Shown: positions 10,330 to 22,147, counted from the stretch's first letter. The stretch: 64,000 nucleotides of DNA from Diphasiastrum complanatum (GCA_029204225.1 CM055100.1:27668649-27732648), one strand, 5' to 3'. The notes: a model not told the origin generated them from the letters alone. Program-made: numbers and translations.

Positions 10330-11071
10330 CTACCTAAGGTTACCATGCATTTTGATCCATCTAAGTGGAAAAGTTTCATCAATCTTGAGCTAGAAATTGT
10401 CAAGGCCCATTTTCCTAGCTATCTTGTTCAATTTTGGATCAAAAGAGATCAAAAGGACATTGATTGGGTCTGACCTGGTACTGTACGGAATCAGGTGCTC
10501 AGACACGTGTGAGGAACATCCAATTTCAGTTTGGGAGTTCTCTTTCATGTTTGATCCAAAAATCTTGCTAGATAGCTTGTTTTGAAGCTATTTTTGTCTA
10601 GTTTCTGATGCAATCAGTTTCATTCCATTTGGTTGAGCCAATCAAAAGTTATAAGCTTTTGAAGAGGGTTAGGTAGGGCACCTAGACCTGGGTGGACACA
10701 TTTGGTTTGGTCAAAAGATTGCTTGTTTGATCCAAAATCACAGTTGAATGCTTACCAATCTCATCTATATGTGATCTAGGCACTGTTTTGAGATCTTAGC
10801 CATTTTGTTTCATGCAATATCATTGTATTTGAGTCAAATTTGGTTTCTTAGTGTATTTCACACGTGCTAAGAGTGTTTGATCCTAAATTTGCCCATACTC
10901 CATTTGATGTGAAGTAGATCTAGTTTTGGAGAGATTGAGATAGCTAGTGAGAATCATCTCACAGTTTGTTGCAAGATCTTGCATAGGAGATGGTAGCACA
11001 CCATTATTGGATCCTATAGTGAGAGAGAAGCAACATTTTTTGTTCATCACTTTTATTTATCTCCACTTTAC
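10330..11071 (+). other. Copia-B untranslated leader
   Basis: These 742 bases between the primer-binding site and the gag start have no long frame. The leader would be expected to carry the packaging signal of the RNA. The ATG at 11072 was chosen because the sequence after it (SSYLLQPSERLSTSNYSIWK) begins like plant copia gag. Confidence 0.7.
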
Positions 11072-13645
11072 ATGACTTCAATGAGTTCATACTTGTTGCA
11101 ACCAAGTGAGAGATTGTCTACTTCCAATTATTCAATATGGAAGTTGAGGATGGAGTCCATCTTGATACTCCAAGATGTGATGGACATTGTACTTGGGATT
11201 GAGGAGGAGCCTCAAGTCCTTCAAGAAGTACAAAAATACAAGAAGAGAGCTAGGATGGCTCTCCACTACATTAAGATGAATGTCTCTAATGAGATATTGA
11301 GGGAGATTGGTGATTGTTCTACATCCAAGGAAGCTTGGGATTGTCTCAAGTCCATCTATGAGGCTAAGAACACCTCTAGGCTCCTCACTCTTAGAAATCA
11401 AATATTCCAAAGTAGTCAAAAGAGTGATGAGAGTGCATCTAATTATGTTTTGAGAGTCAAGGATATTCATAGAGAGCTTGCATGTATTGGTGACTCAATC
11501 AATCAAAGTGAGCTAGTACAAGTCATTCTCAATGGGTTGAGAGATGAATATGACAACCTTGTCCAATCATATGCTATTAATGAGGAGCTACCAAGTTTGG
11601 AGGCCCTTCAAAGTGTGCTTATTTCTGAAGAATCAAGACAAGAGTACAAACTCTTGAGGATGGACAAGCTATCACTCAATCATGATGATGGCAAAGTTCT
11701 ATTTGCCAAGCACAAAGAGAGGAGTAAGAAGCAACACCATCATTTCTCTAATGACAAAGCTAAAGACCAAGATGGAGAGGAGGAGGATACCTCTCATGCT
11801 TCTAATTCAAATCTCAAGAAGAAGATGATCAAGTGCTTTTATTGTGGCAAGAAAGGCCATTATGCCACCAATTGCTTCAAGAAGAAGAATCAACTCAATC
11901 AAGCCAACATCACCAATGAGAAAGAAGACTATATTGCAAGTGATGGAGAAGGCTCTCTTTTGGCATCAAGCTTCTCCTCTTCCACCTTCAACAAGGATGA
12001 CTCATGGTATATTGATAGTGGAGCATCTTCACATATGTGTGGCTCCAAGCACTTTTTTTCATCTATTATGCCTTATGATGGAGTCAAGAAGACCATATAC
12101 TTTGCAAGTAAGCATGAGTGCAATATTGAAGGAGTAGGGATTATTCCCTTGAAGCTTGCATCTTCTAAAGATCTCTTTCTCAACAATGTTCTTTTTGTCC
12201 CAAAGCTTACAAAGAACATCTTAAGTGTTGGCCAACTTCTTGATAGTGGCTTTGATGTCAATTTCAATATTGACAATTGTGTGATTAAGAAGGATGGTGA
12301 GATCCTTGCATATGGATCAAGATTTGAAGGCATCTACAAATTTGATCCAAGTGAGAGTGAAAACTCTCTTGATGTTTCTTATATTTCCAATATTTCAAAG
12401 GAGGAGGATTACACAAGATGCACATATCTTCTCTCTTCAAGTATTATGGTGTATGATTATTCCTTATTATTCAAAGCATATGTTGAGAAGAAATTCTCAT
12501 TGAAGATCAAAGCTTTGAGGAGTATTGGAGCTCTTGAAGGAATAGCACCATATGAAGTTTTATTCAAGATGAAGCCTAAGGTTGATCACCTTAGTGAACT
12601 TGGTAGTGCTTGCTTTGCATATATTCCCTTGGAAACAAGAAGGAAGGATGATCCAAGCTCATGGATCATGATTGGATACTCATCCATCAAGGAGGCCTTT
12701 AGTGTCTTTACACTCTCTATTTCAAATGTGATGGTGAATAGAGATGTCATATTGCATGAAGATTCAATCTTGGAAGTGGCCGAGATCAAGGCTTCTCAAG
12801 AAGCATCACAAGTTATCCTTTTTGAAGGTATTGAAGTTATGATGGGGCCAATGTGTGAGGAGGAGTTTCTTCTTCATATGATTTCAAGAAGATCTTCAAG
12901 ATGCATGGCCGAGTCTTTATGGCTTACCTTACATGGCAAAGAGGGGCATCTTTCATGTTGTATCTACTACAACACATTCATATATGCTTCTCTTCCTTTG
13001 CTTGAAATGCTATCCTGCTTCATTGAATTTTTTGGATCTCAAAGTTCAAGAAAAGCTATACTAGTTATGTATGATGCTTATGGTATGGACATGTTTCTTG
13101 TCATTATTGACTTAGATGTGTTTCCAATACTTTTTGAAAGCAAGATATTGTATTGTCAAAAGTATACTCTTGGTTCTAGTAAGAACAAGATTGAGCTTGG
13201 TACTCACTTTTTTGAAAATCATGTTTTCACATGTTTTGAGGCAAATTGTAAACTCCTCTTGAGATTAAGTGAAGCATCCAAAGTGGACACTTACATCCTT
13301 GAGAGAGTAACTAGCCTAAAAAAGATCAAGATAGTCTTTGATATCAAGATTAGATCCATCATGGATATAGTTCATTGTATGTGGACTAGTCAAGCTAGAA
13401 AGCATAATCTTGATAATCATCATTGTTTCACATCTTATGATCTTGATCTCCATGATCCTTATGAGGCTTGGAAGCCTCAGATTTCTCAATTTATGGTGCA
13501 TCCATCATGCAAGTGGAACTTTCAAGGCAAAAATCATCATCAAGCATGGAGGAAGCCCATGATAATAGTGGCATATTGGTGGAGCACTCTTCAAAGACAT
13601 TGGCAAGAGATCTCTACCAAAGAGATCTTATCATGGATATGGTGA
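11072..13645 (+). CDS. Copia-B gag-protease polyprotein with novel C-terminus
   Basis: This 857-aa ORF has no stops. Residues 1-220 are a copia gag of the UBN2/DUF4219 type (SNYSIWKLRMESIL near the N-terminus). A CX2CX4HX4C zinc knuckle starts at Cys255. Protease shows WYIDSGASSHMC, with catalytic Asp315. A stub of integrase follows, but the frame passes from KIKALRS (about 484) directly to GIAPYEVLF (about 490). This removes the core with the second Asp and the Glu, while the integrase end is kept up to about 562 (VNRDVILHED). Residues 563-857 match no retroelement domain I know; the YVDD motif of RT and RNase H are absent. Gag and protease could still form particles. The long open tail suggests capture of foreign coding sequence or retained function. 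Confidence 0.9.
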   Translation: MTSMSSYLLQPSERLSTSNYSIWKLRMESILILQDVMDIVLGIEEEPQVLQEVQKYKKRARMALHYIKMNVSNEILREIGDCSTSKEAWDCLKSIYEAKNTSRLLTLRNQIFQSSQKSDESASNYVLRVKDIHRELACIGDSINQSELVQVILNGLRDEYDNLVQSYAINEELPSLEALQSVLISEESRQEYKLLRMDKLSLNHDDGKVLFAKHKERSKKQHHHFSNDKAKDQDGEEEDTSHASNSNLKKKMIKCFYCGKKGHYATNCFKKKNQLNQANITNEKEDYIASDGEGSLLASSFSSSTFNKDDSWYIDSGASSHMCGSKHFFSSIMPYDGVKKTIYFASKHECNIEGVGIIPLKLASSKDLFLNNVLFVPKLTKNILSVGQLLDSGFDVNFNIDNCVIKKDGEILAYGSRFEGIYKFDPSESENSLDVSYISNISKEEDYTRCTYLLSSSIMVYDYSLLFKAYVEKKFSLKIKALRSIGALEGIAPYEVLFKMKPKVDHLSELGSACFAYIPLETRRKDDPSSWIMIGYSSIKEAFSVFTLSISNVMVNRDVILHEDSILEVAEIKASQEASQVILFEGIEVMMGPMCEEEFLLHMISRRSSRCMAESLWLTLHGKEGHLSCCIYYNTFIYASLPLLEMLSCFIEFFGSQSSRKAILVMYDAYGMDMFLVIIDLDVFPILFESKILYCQKYTLGSSKNKIELGTHFFENHVFTCFEANCKLLLRLSEASKVDTYILERVTSLKKIKIVFDIKIRSIMDIVHCMWTSQARKHNLDNHHCFTSYDLDLHDPYEAWKPQISQFMVHPSCKWNFQGKNHHQAWRKPMIIVAYWWSTLQRHWQEISTKEILSWIW

Positions 13646-13757
13646 GGGTGCTGCTATGATGGATCCCTTGGCTGATCTTCACTTCTTATGCATACCAAAG
13701 GATCCACTCAAAAAGATTTACAAACTTCTCAAGTGATCTAGTACCTTTCCAAGCTAC

Positions 13758-13771
13758 TTTTTGAGGAGGAG
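13758..13771 (+). other. Copia-B polypurine tract
   Basis: TTTTTGAGGAGGAG sits immediately upstream of the 3' LTR and would prime plus-strand DNA synthesis. The Copia-A element at 49401-49414 uses a nearly identical tract. Confidence 0.9.
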
Positions 13772-14580
13772 TGTGAGAAATTGGCAAAAATCTAGCTTGG
13801 TATTTTTTATGATAGAAGTTTGTAAGTGAATCTCACATGTGTGGAGGATGTTCCCACGTGTGGAGAATTGTAAAGTAAATCAAAATGTTTGATATAGGGG
13901 TCTCATAGAATTTCATAGTCAAGCATTCAGGTGTAGGATGTTGATAGGGTCAAATTTGGCATAGATGGCACATTATCCATTTCCACTTGTAATGCCAATA
14001 TTGAGCCAAACTTGTGCCAATTAGAGTGTAGACAAGTGTCATGCTTTTGTTTGATGAAGCTTAAGAGGTCCAATAGGATTTAGAGGTGGAACCTTGTGAG
14101 GTCCAATAGAAAATTGAGGTGTGCTTGAATATAGTCCAATAGAATTTAGAGGTGCATGGATCAATGGTCCAATAGGATTAAGAGGTGGCAAAGTGTGATC
14201 CAATCATAGTTAAGCATAGTGGTAGCTCATGAATCTATTAGTATCATTGTACTCCTCCTTTTGGATCTAATTGATTTTGAGATTGAGTGGATTTTGAGTG
14301 TCATTGAATTTCTAGCTTTCTCTCTCTACCCGAGAGCTCTTGATGGTTTTTCTCTCTCTACCCGAGGAGAGCAGCTTGTTTTTACTTAGAATACTTTTGG
14401 AACACTTCCCACATGTGTGAGTGAGAGTTGGAAGTGATTGAATGCATGTAGTAGTGTGTTTTTGCCATAGAATCAAAGATAGATCTTGAATCTCAATCTA
14501 GTCTTGATCTTGGTGCATCTACACACCTTAGGAGATCACAAGTACATGTAGTGGACAATCCACACGTGTGAAATTCAACA
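13772..14580 (+). repeat. Copia-B 3' LTR
   Basis: This 809-bp LTR has the same length and ends as the 5' copy, and I found no base difference from it. It is followed by the TSD copy CAAAA at 14581-14585. Confidence 0.95.
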
Positions 14581-14585
14581 CAAAA

Positions 14586-14950
14586 TATGTCTATGGAAGC
14601 TAAGAACAGAGAGAATGAAGAGAATGAGAGATGTACCTAAGAATGACAAGAAGTTCCTAAACTATAGGGATTAGTCCTCTATAGTTCATGAACATTGAAT
14701 CCAAATTAATCTCAAGTGTACAACACGGACAACAAGAGTATTCGGGTAGTAATGGTGGTCCAATTACGATCGTTTGTTTTGCCTACCGGCGAGATTTTTG
14801 AAAATTGCCAGATATTGGCTAGGAAAGCCAAAAAAATTTTCCGTCCGTCAAGCACTATTACAATTCATAACAGACGGACACAATATATTGGGCCACTTGG
14901 AAGTTGAAAGCGTGCAAAGTCAAAAAAATCACCTTGACAAGGGGCCCATT
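14586..14950. other. flanking DNA beyond Copia-B, no gene
   Basis: This continues the sequence interrupted by Copia-B at 9503; on the minus strand it would be the leader of the relic starting at 9498. Only short open frames were seen. Gypsy coding sequence begins near 14955. Confidence 0.5.
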
Positions 14951-14954
14951 TTGT

Positions 14955-15976
14955 AATAACCCTTAATGGCTATCGTTGCAACTCGAATTGTACAGAGTTG
15001 ATTAAACAAGAGTTGCAGAAGCTACTTGAAGTGGATTTCATCTATAAAATTGAACACACAAAAATGGTATCGCCCATAGTTATAGTATCCAAGAAAAATG
15101 GTAGATCTGTGTAAATTCAAAGACTATTTTCTACACAGATCTTTCTTTCTTTGTGTTTTAAATTGCATAGGTGGAGCATAAGCTTATAGTTTCTTAGATG
15201 GTTTCTGTGGCTACAATCAAGTCAAGATAGTGCGTGAGGATCATCATAAGACTGCTTTTGCCACTAAATGGGGAACTTATGCCTATAAGGTGATGCCACT
15301 CGGACTTTCTAATGCCCCGAGAACCTTCCAAAGAGTTATACAAATGGCATTCAATGATTACTTGCAAAAAATTTTGAAAATTTTAATAGAAGATCTTGGT
15401 GCACATGCCTAACAATGAGCACCTATCTCATCTAGAAAAAGTGCTAATTCAATGCCACAAGTATCAGATCTCTTTGAATCCAAAAAAGCATCAACTTTGG
15501 GTGACGCATGGCCTGATTCTAGACCACATTGTATTAAGACACAGAATCACCATAGATATTTTTAAAATACAAGACATCATCGATCTACCACCACTAGAGA
15601 TGATTCATGAGGTGTGTTTTTCATGGAGCACGTTAACTATTGTTGAATATTCATTTTATACTTTGCAAAGTTAGCCAGGCCAATATACAAACTCACCATA
15701 GATTCACATTGGACGAAAGAAGCCCTACAGGCTTTCCAAAGATTAAGGAAGTGTTGATTTCAACGTCGACTGCCCAACTAGACGCTAGAATTTCATGTAC
15801 ATACAGATGCATCGAAATATGCTATTGGAGCCATATTGACCTAGACAAGGGAACACAAAAAAGATTTCCCAATTTGTTTCACTAGCTGTTAGCTCAACAA
15901 AGCAGAGATGAATTATTCAACCATGGAGCGGGAGGCACTGGCAATGATCTTTGTAGTTAAGAATTTCAAATACTAT
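14955..15976 (+). pseudogene. Ty3/gypsy pol fragment: RT and RNase H
   Basis: In broken frames the plus strand encodes gypsy reverse transcriptase: LIKQELQKLLEVDFIYKIEH, VSPIVIVSKKNG, SFLDGFCGYNQVKI, TAFATKWGTYAYKVMPLGL and NAPRTFQRV. RNase H pieces follow (FHVHTDASKYAIGA, then MNYSTMEREALAMIFVVKNF). The catalytic YxDD box reads LIEDL, so it is dead, and several stops occur. It belongs to the same family as 44804-46530 (shared DLGAH and SLNPKK stretches). It ends where Copia-A sequence begins in frame at about 15977. Confidence 0.9.
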
Positions 15977-17410
15977 TTGATGGTCTTTAAGAATGATGAT
16001 TGCATAGCTAAGGGATTTAAACAAGGTATATTGTTTAAATTAGATGCTAATGTGGCAATGGAGAGTTTTAACATGGCAAAGGATGAGATCACCAATGTGG
16101 AGCTATGGCACAAAAGGTTGGGACACCTCAACCTCAATGCTATGGAATCCATGTGTGCAAAGGAGCTTGCACTCGGCCTCTCCAAGAGTTTGTCAAGATG
16201 TGGCAAGCATTGTGAGGCTTGTAGCCTCTCAAAGGCTCATAAGCTTCCATTCTCAAGATCTACTACAAGATCAAAGACTCCTCTTGAGATCATACATTCG
16301 GATGTGTATAGCTTCTCTCAAGAATATAATGGTGGTGATAAGTACTATGTATCTTTTATTGATGATCATTCAAGATATGCTTGGATTTACCTCTTGTTTA
16401 CAAAATTTTGGTGTTTGATTCATTTGTAAAGTTCAAAACTCTAGCTGAAAAACAACGTAATACCAAAATTGAGGTATTGAGATGTGACAATGGAGGAGAG
16501 TACATCTCCAATTGAATGATAGAGTTTTGTAATTCAAATGGCATTAAGAGGGAGTTATCTTGTCCTTATACCCCTCAACAAAATGGAGTGGCTGAGAGGA
16601 AAAATAGATCTCTTTGTGAGTGTGCTAAGGTCTTAAGGCTAGATGCTTCTCTACCAAAACCATTTTGGGGTGAGGAAATCACTTGTGCTAAATTTTTGTG
16701 CAATAGATTGCCCAACCAAGCCATTGGAGGAATCACACCATTTGAGGGTCTATTTGGAGAAAAGCCAAATCTCAAAGATCTAAAAAACTTTGGATCTACA
16801 TGCTATGTACACCAATTCTTGGATACAAGGAAGAAAGATGATGTCATTTCTATCAAAGGTATATTTGTGGGATATGGTGAGAATAGCAAAGGGTATAGAG
16901 TCTTCAATCCCATCACAAAGAAAGTCATAGTGAGTAGGGATGTTATTTTTTATGAACGACACTCTTGTAAAGTGGATGATAATGCTACTACTCATCTTGA
17001 TGTCAAAGACCATGCTAGGATGGAGGAGGAGTTTCAAAGTGATCAAGAGCTTGAGGATCCAACTCAAGATCCAAGGACTCCAAGAAGATCCACGAGAGCA
17101 TGTGCCGAGCCATCAAGGCTCACTTATGATGGCAAAGGTGATCAAAGAAAAGGCATTTCATCTTTTACTTCATATACTTTCCTTAATTCAATGCTTGATG
17201 AACCAACTTGCTATGAAGATGCTTGTAAATCAAAAAGTTGGATGAATGTTATGCAAGAGGAGTATGATGCTCTCATGGAGAATCATACTTGGGAGATTGT
17301 TGTTCTTCCTCAAGGGAAAAAAACCACTTGATTTCAAGTGGGTCTATAGATTGAAGTATAATCAAGATGGATCAATCAATAAGTATAAAGCTAGACTTGT
17401 AGCAAAAGGT
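15977..17410 (+). pseudogene. Copia-A pol, 5' part (interrupted by Copia-C)
   Basis: In order: GAG_pre-integrase with an HHCC zinc site (WHKRLGHLN at about 16107, CGKHCEAC), integrase with HSDVY (first Asp, about 16298), CDNGGEY (second Asp, about 16478) and ERKNRSL (Glu, about 16592), the integrase tail, and the RT start ([14 protein letters not shown] ... YKARLVAKG). A frameshift near 16410, a TGA near 16516 and an A-run frameshift near 17320 break it. At 17411 Copia-C is inserted exactly after LVAKG; the RT resumes at 22678. The first 25 codons of the open frame at 15908 are gypsy RNase H, so that frame is a fortuitous fusion. Confidence 0.9.
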
Positions 17411-18003
17411 TGTTGGAAGTTGATGTTCGGTCTCAAATCCATTCAATAATGAGCATCTTGAAAAGCCAAAAAACAAAAGGCTTGAATCTTTGAGCAGAGG
17501 ATTGAAATTCGGGATCAAATTTTCTAGAATTTTTTGATATTGGATTGACTCAAAAAAATTTATATTTTTTGAGTTAGTGTATATTTTTTTATTCTTGTAA
17601 AATTCGATAATGTCCGACCCAACGACTTTGACAATCCGCCCACTTTGTACATGCATTAACGGTAATGAGGCAATTGTAATAACTACAATAGAAGGTAGCT
17701 GTAGATATTTTGTAGGATATCAAGTCTAAAATCTTCATCAGAAAACTTCTTCTGATTATTCAATTTTTTTTGTAGCCAGCGTTATCACGCTCAACGATTG
17801 TAAGCTGAAGTTATCACTTCAAGTATTGTACTCACTGTTCGATATAAATCAGAGTGCAAATTCTTGATCTCGTTACTATATTGTTTCATTGAGCATATGT
17901 CTAAATCATTCAATTTGAATATTTGGATGTTGTCTGTTATGCTTTTGATCCTACACACCTAGCTCGCTCATAAGCTTCTCCTCATTCTCACTGATTTCCG
18001 ACA
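17411..18003 (+). repeat. Copia-C 5' LTR
   Basis: The 593-bp LTR runs from TGTTGGAAGTTG to TTCCGACA. It aligns with 22158-22676 (for example AAATCCATTCAATAATGAGC and GACTCAAAAAA blocks) with many substitutions. Confidence 0.9.
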
Positions 18004-18015
18004 TGGTATCAAAGC
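18004..18015 (+). other. Copia-C primer-binding site
   Basis: TGGTATCAAAGC immediately follows the LTR. It differs by one base from the initiator tRNA-Met complement used by Copia-B. Confidence 0.9.
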
Positions 18016-18155
18016 GGGGTATTAGGGCAATTCATTGAATCTGCATTTCATTGCAAATTATCAAGTCTTGTTTCTATCAAAACATTGTTCTAGCAAGCGC
18101 GCAGCCAACAATATTCCAAAATCGTTGTTACTACCAACGATCTCACTCAGCCAAA

Positions 18156-21100
18156 ATGGATCTGTCTTCTCTAATTGAGAGATTCGATGGAGGGAACTTT
18201 CATCTTTGGAAGCTCAAAATGAAAGTCATGCTATTATCCAAGGAACTATGGGATGTTGTTGACAGCACAGAAGTCAAGCCAAAAGGTGATGCAGCCATTA
18301 TTACCAAATGGAGACTGAAAGATGACAAGGCATTTGCCATGATCACTGTAATTATCAAGGATACACAAATAATTCACATACATAATGCTCAGATAGCCAA
18401 GGATGCATGGTACATTCTAGCAGCCCTACATGATATCAAAAATGTTACTTCCAAGTTACATTTGAAGAAGAAATTCTTCAACCAAAAAAAAAGATGTCTG
18501 AAACAGAAAGTATTATAAGTCATATCAACAATTTCAAAAATCTTATGGAGCAAATGATTGCAATTGGCTTAGTCATTGAAGATTCTGATGCTGTTATGAA
18601 TCTACTATCGAGTCTTCTTGTGAAGCCTATGCAAATTGGGGCATGATAATTTCAACCCAGGAGCAAATTACTCTATCGAGAGCAATTTCGATGCTTCTAC
18701 AAGAAGAAATCAGGAAATCTGCATCATCCTTAGACTCGGGATCAGATCCTCAACCTCTATATTCCAAAAATCAAAAGTTCGGATCAAAAAAGAAGAGTAA
18801 TATGCAATCATGATCGAATTTTGACTCAGGCTTGAATTTTGGCTCAGGCTTGAATTTTGATTTAGGGTCAAATTCGAATACTTCATCTTTCCAACCAAAG
18901 CATAAACTATTCTGCAGATACTGCAAGAGAACTGGACATGAGATCAAGGACTGTAGAACTTTGAAATTCAACAATGAGGAGAAGAAGCAATTCCAACAAC
19001 AAGCAAATTCTGCCTCAACCAATTTTTTGACACAACAGCAAGAGGAAGATGAAACAGCCTTTATGACCAAGATTAGAGAAAAACAAGATATTCATTCCTA
19101 GTATCTTGATTTTGGAGCAACTCAACACATGATTCACCATCAAGACTGGTTAAAAGATTATAAATCTTTCACCCACTCTCAAGTTGTGCAATTTAGAGAC
19201 AACTCATCACATTCAATTCAAGGTGAAGGAAGAGTCATAATCGAATATCAGATTGGTAAAGTCAAGTTATTGTCCAACGTTCTCTACATTCCAAATCTGA
19301 CCAAAAAATAACTTTCAGTTAGCATAATCACTAATTCAGGTCGGAGGGTCAAATTTGATACAAATGGTTGTACCATCTTTGACAAAACCCAAAAAGTTTT
19401 AGCTTTCGAGAGAAGAAGTGGCAACCTCTACAAACTCACCACTGTTATTCTTTCAACAATCAAGCTCTTCAAACTTCTACCTCCAAATCATCTGATATGC
19501 TTTGGCATTTCAGATTAGGCCATTTGAACTTCAATAGTATTCAACAAATGTTAAATCAGAAACTAATACAAGATTTGTCTTCTATCAGCAAGCCAACTTC
19601 TCCATGTGAAAGCTGTATAATCAGCAAGCATGCTAGAAGTCCTTTCATTTCTGACTCAATTCATATATTCAAAGGCCTGCTAGATCTTGTACATAGCAAC
19701 ATATGTGGCCTGATGTAGACTGCTTTCCAAGGGAGAGCTCTATACCTCCTAACCTTCATCGATGACTTCTCTCGAAGGACTGCAACCTATTTTCTAAAGA
19801 ACAAATCAGTGGCATTCAAGTTCTTCACGTAGTTCAAGGTGTCTACAGAAAATCAGACCAAGAGGAAGATCAAAACTCTACACATAGATGGAGGGGGAGA
19901 ATTTATCTCCACTGAATTTAAGGAGTTTTGCAAGGCCAATAAAATATTTCAACAATTCACAATGATCTACTCACCTCAGTCCAATGGTATAGTTGAACGG
20001 AAGAATTGGACACTCACTGAAAGTGCCAAGAGCATGTTGGCCCATGCCTCTATTCTGAAGAAATTTTGGGCAGAAGTTGTTTCAACAGTCGCCTATCTAG
20101 AAAATCGATCCATCACCCAAGCCCTGAATGGCAAGACACCTTATGAGGTGTGGATAGGATCAAAATCATCACTCAAAAATATTAGAGTGTTTGGATGCAT
20201 TGATTATGCTTAGATCTCTAAAAATCTCAAAAAGAAACTGGATGACAAAAGCAGAAAATCGATTTTCATTGGCTACTTCCCGATCACAAGCCATACAAGC
20301 TCTACAATCTAGAAACAGAAAAATCATTCACGAGCAGAGATGTCATTTTTGTGGAAGAGAAAATTTATCCAAGTATCGAAGAAATTTTTAATCTATGTAT
20401 TAAAAAAGACTCTAGCATCGAAAATTAGGAAATCGATACAAACTCAAAACATGAGTCAGAACTTCAATAGGTCGAATCACATTAGGGGGGTCGAAACTCA
20501 GCCAAGAATATCGAATCGTTCCAGACAACCTCCATCCCGATTTATGGATGATGCAGCCTACTACTTCATGTAGAAAACAAATACAGTCTCAGAGGCAATG
20601 TCTACACTTGATGCTGATCAATGAAAAACAACGATGGACACTGAATTCGATTATCTAATAGAGAATCAAACCTGGACAGTAACTGAGCTACCAAAGGGAA
20701 GAAACCTGATTCCATGCAAATGGATATTCAAGGCGAAATATGATGCTGAAAGAAGGTCGAATCGATACAAAGATAGGCTGGTCGCCAAAGGCTATTCCCA
20801 GATTTTAGATCTGGATTATTCTGAGACCTTCAGCCAAGTCATAAAGCATGCTTCGATCAGTTTGCTACTCTCCTTTGCAGCTACAACAGATCTCGAAGTC
20901 CATCAAATAGATGTCTAGAATGCTTTTCTCAATAGGACCATTGAAGAGGAAATCATTATGTCACAGCCAGAAAGATACGAACTGAGGGGTAAGCAACAAC
21001 TTGTGTGCAAAATTCACAAGACACTCTGAAACAGTTACCCAGAGCCTAGTTCTAGAAATTAAATGCATTCTTTACTAAGAATGGTTTCATTCCAAACTCA

Positions 21101-22081
21101 ACATATTCAAATGTCTACTTCAAGTCCGTATCAAATATTTTCATCATCATCACTCTCTATGTAGATGATACACTATTATTCAGTAATGATCAGAATCTGA
21201 TGAAGGAAATGAAATGCATGCTGGCCAAGGAGTACAAAATGACTGATATGGGTCCAGTCCACTAATGTCTCGAAATCGAAATTTTTCGAGTTCGACCCAG
21301 TCGACTGATTTTCATCAGCCAACAAAGATATCTCACAAACGTACTGGAAAAGTATGGAATGGCCAACTACAAACCGATTTTCTTTCCACTCGACCCTTAA
21401 CTAAAGCTATCAAAGGAAGAATCTCCTCAAACTGAGATAGAAAAGGAGGAGATGAAGCAATATCTGTTTCTCTCCATCATCAGCTCACTGATGTATGCAA
21501 TGATCTGCACTCGACCTGATATTGCATATTCGATCAGTTCACTCAGCCAGTTCCTATCAAATTCTGGTCTCACCCATTGGAAAGCATTCACAACAGTCAT
21601 GAAGTACATCCAGACAACCAAACATCTTAGCATCAATTATGGAGGCAGCCAACCTACCAACATACTTGAAGGATACATAGATGCAAATTGGGCAAGAAAT
21701 ATCGATACCAGAAGGTCTATTTTTGGATTTGTAATTTTATACAATCGAGACCCAATCTCGTGGAACAGTCGAAAGCAAATCTCAGTAGCATTATCATCAA
21801 CTAAATCAGAGTACATTGCTGTCACAAATGCTATAAAGGAGGCAATTTGGTTGAGACACCTGCTAGCAAAACTTGACCTTGCACAGTCACATCCAACGAC
21901 CATCTTTTGTGACAACCAAAGCACCATAGATCTCTCTCTCAATTCGAGATTTCATTCTCGAAGCAAGCATATCAAAACTAGATATCACTATTTGAGAGAG
22001 AACATGCAAAGCAAGGAGGTATCCTTAGTCTATTGCAGGACAGAATCAATGGCAGCAGATTACTTTACAAAGGCTCTGTAA
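18156..22081 (+). pseudogene. Copia-C gag-pol polyprotein, degenerate
   Basis: The ATG at 18156 starts gag (MDLSSLIERFDGGNFHLWKLKM). A zinc knuckle CRYCKRTGHEIKDC lies at about 18914. The protease site is altered from DSG to DFG (LDFGATQHM, about 19108). GAG_pre-integrase (WHFRLGHLNFN, 19502), integrase (FIDDFSRR, HIDGGGEF, NGIVERKN) and RT with YVDD at 21158-21169 follow. RNase H (SSTKSEYIAV, FCDNQSTIDL, HIKTRYHYLRE) ends at a stop at 22079-22081. At least eight stops or frameshifts interrupt it, for example in gag near 18490, in the RT near 20918 and near 21030-21260. Confidence 0.92.
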
Positions 22082-22147
22082 AAAAAACACCATCTCAAAT
22101 TCATCGGCATGTTGAATCTGAAAATCAAAAGTTTTCAAGATTCACAT

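Larger units (their letters stand above)
9509..14580 (+). mobile_element. Copia-B: young non-autonomous Ty1/copia element
   Basis: This is a complete 5072-bp element. Two 809-bp LTRs (TGTGAG...TTCAACA) appear identical when read base by base. They are flanked by a perfect 5-bp target duplication, CAAAA, at 9504-9508 and 14581-14585. The primer-binding site and polypurine tract are both in place. Between them lies one intact 857-codon ORF with gag, zinc knuckle and protease, but with the integrase core deleted and no reverse transcriptase or RNase H. It must therefore have been mobilised by enzymes from a relative. In content it resembles the TR-GAG class of non-autonomous elements, but it carries extra unidentified coding sequence. 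A solo LTR of the family sits at 38558-39293. Confidence 0.95.
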
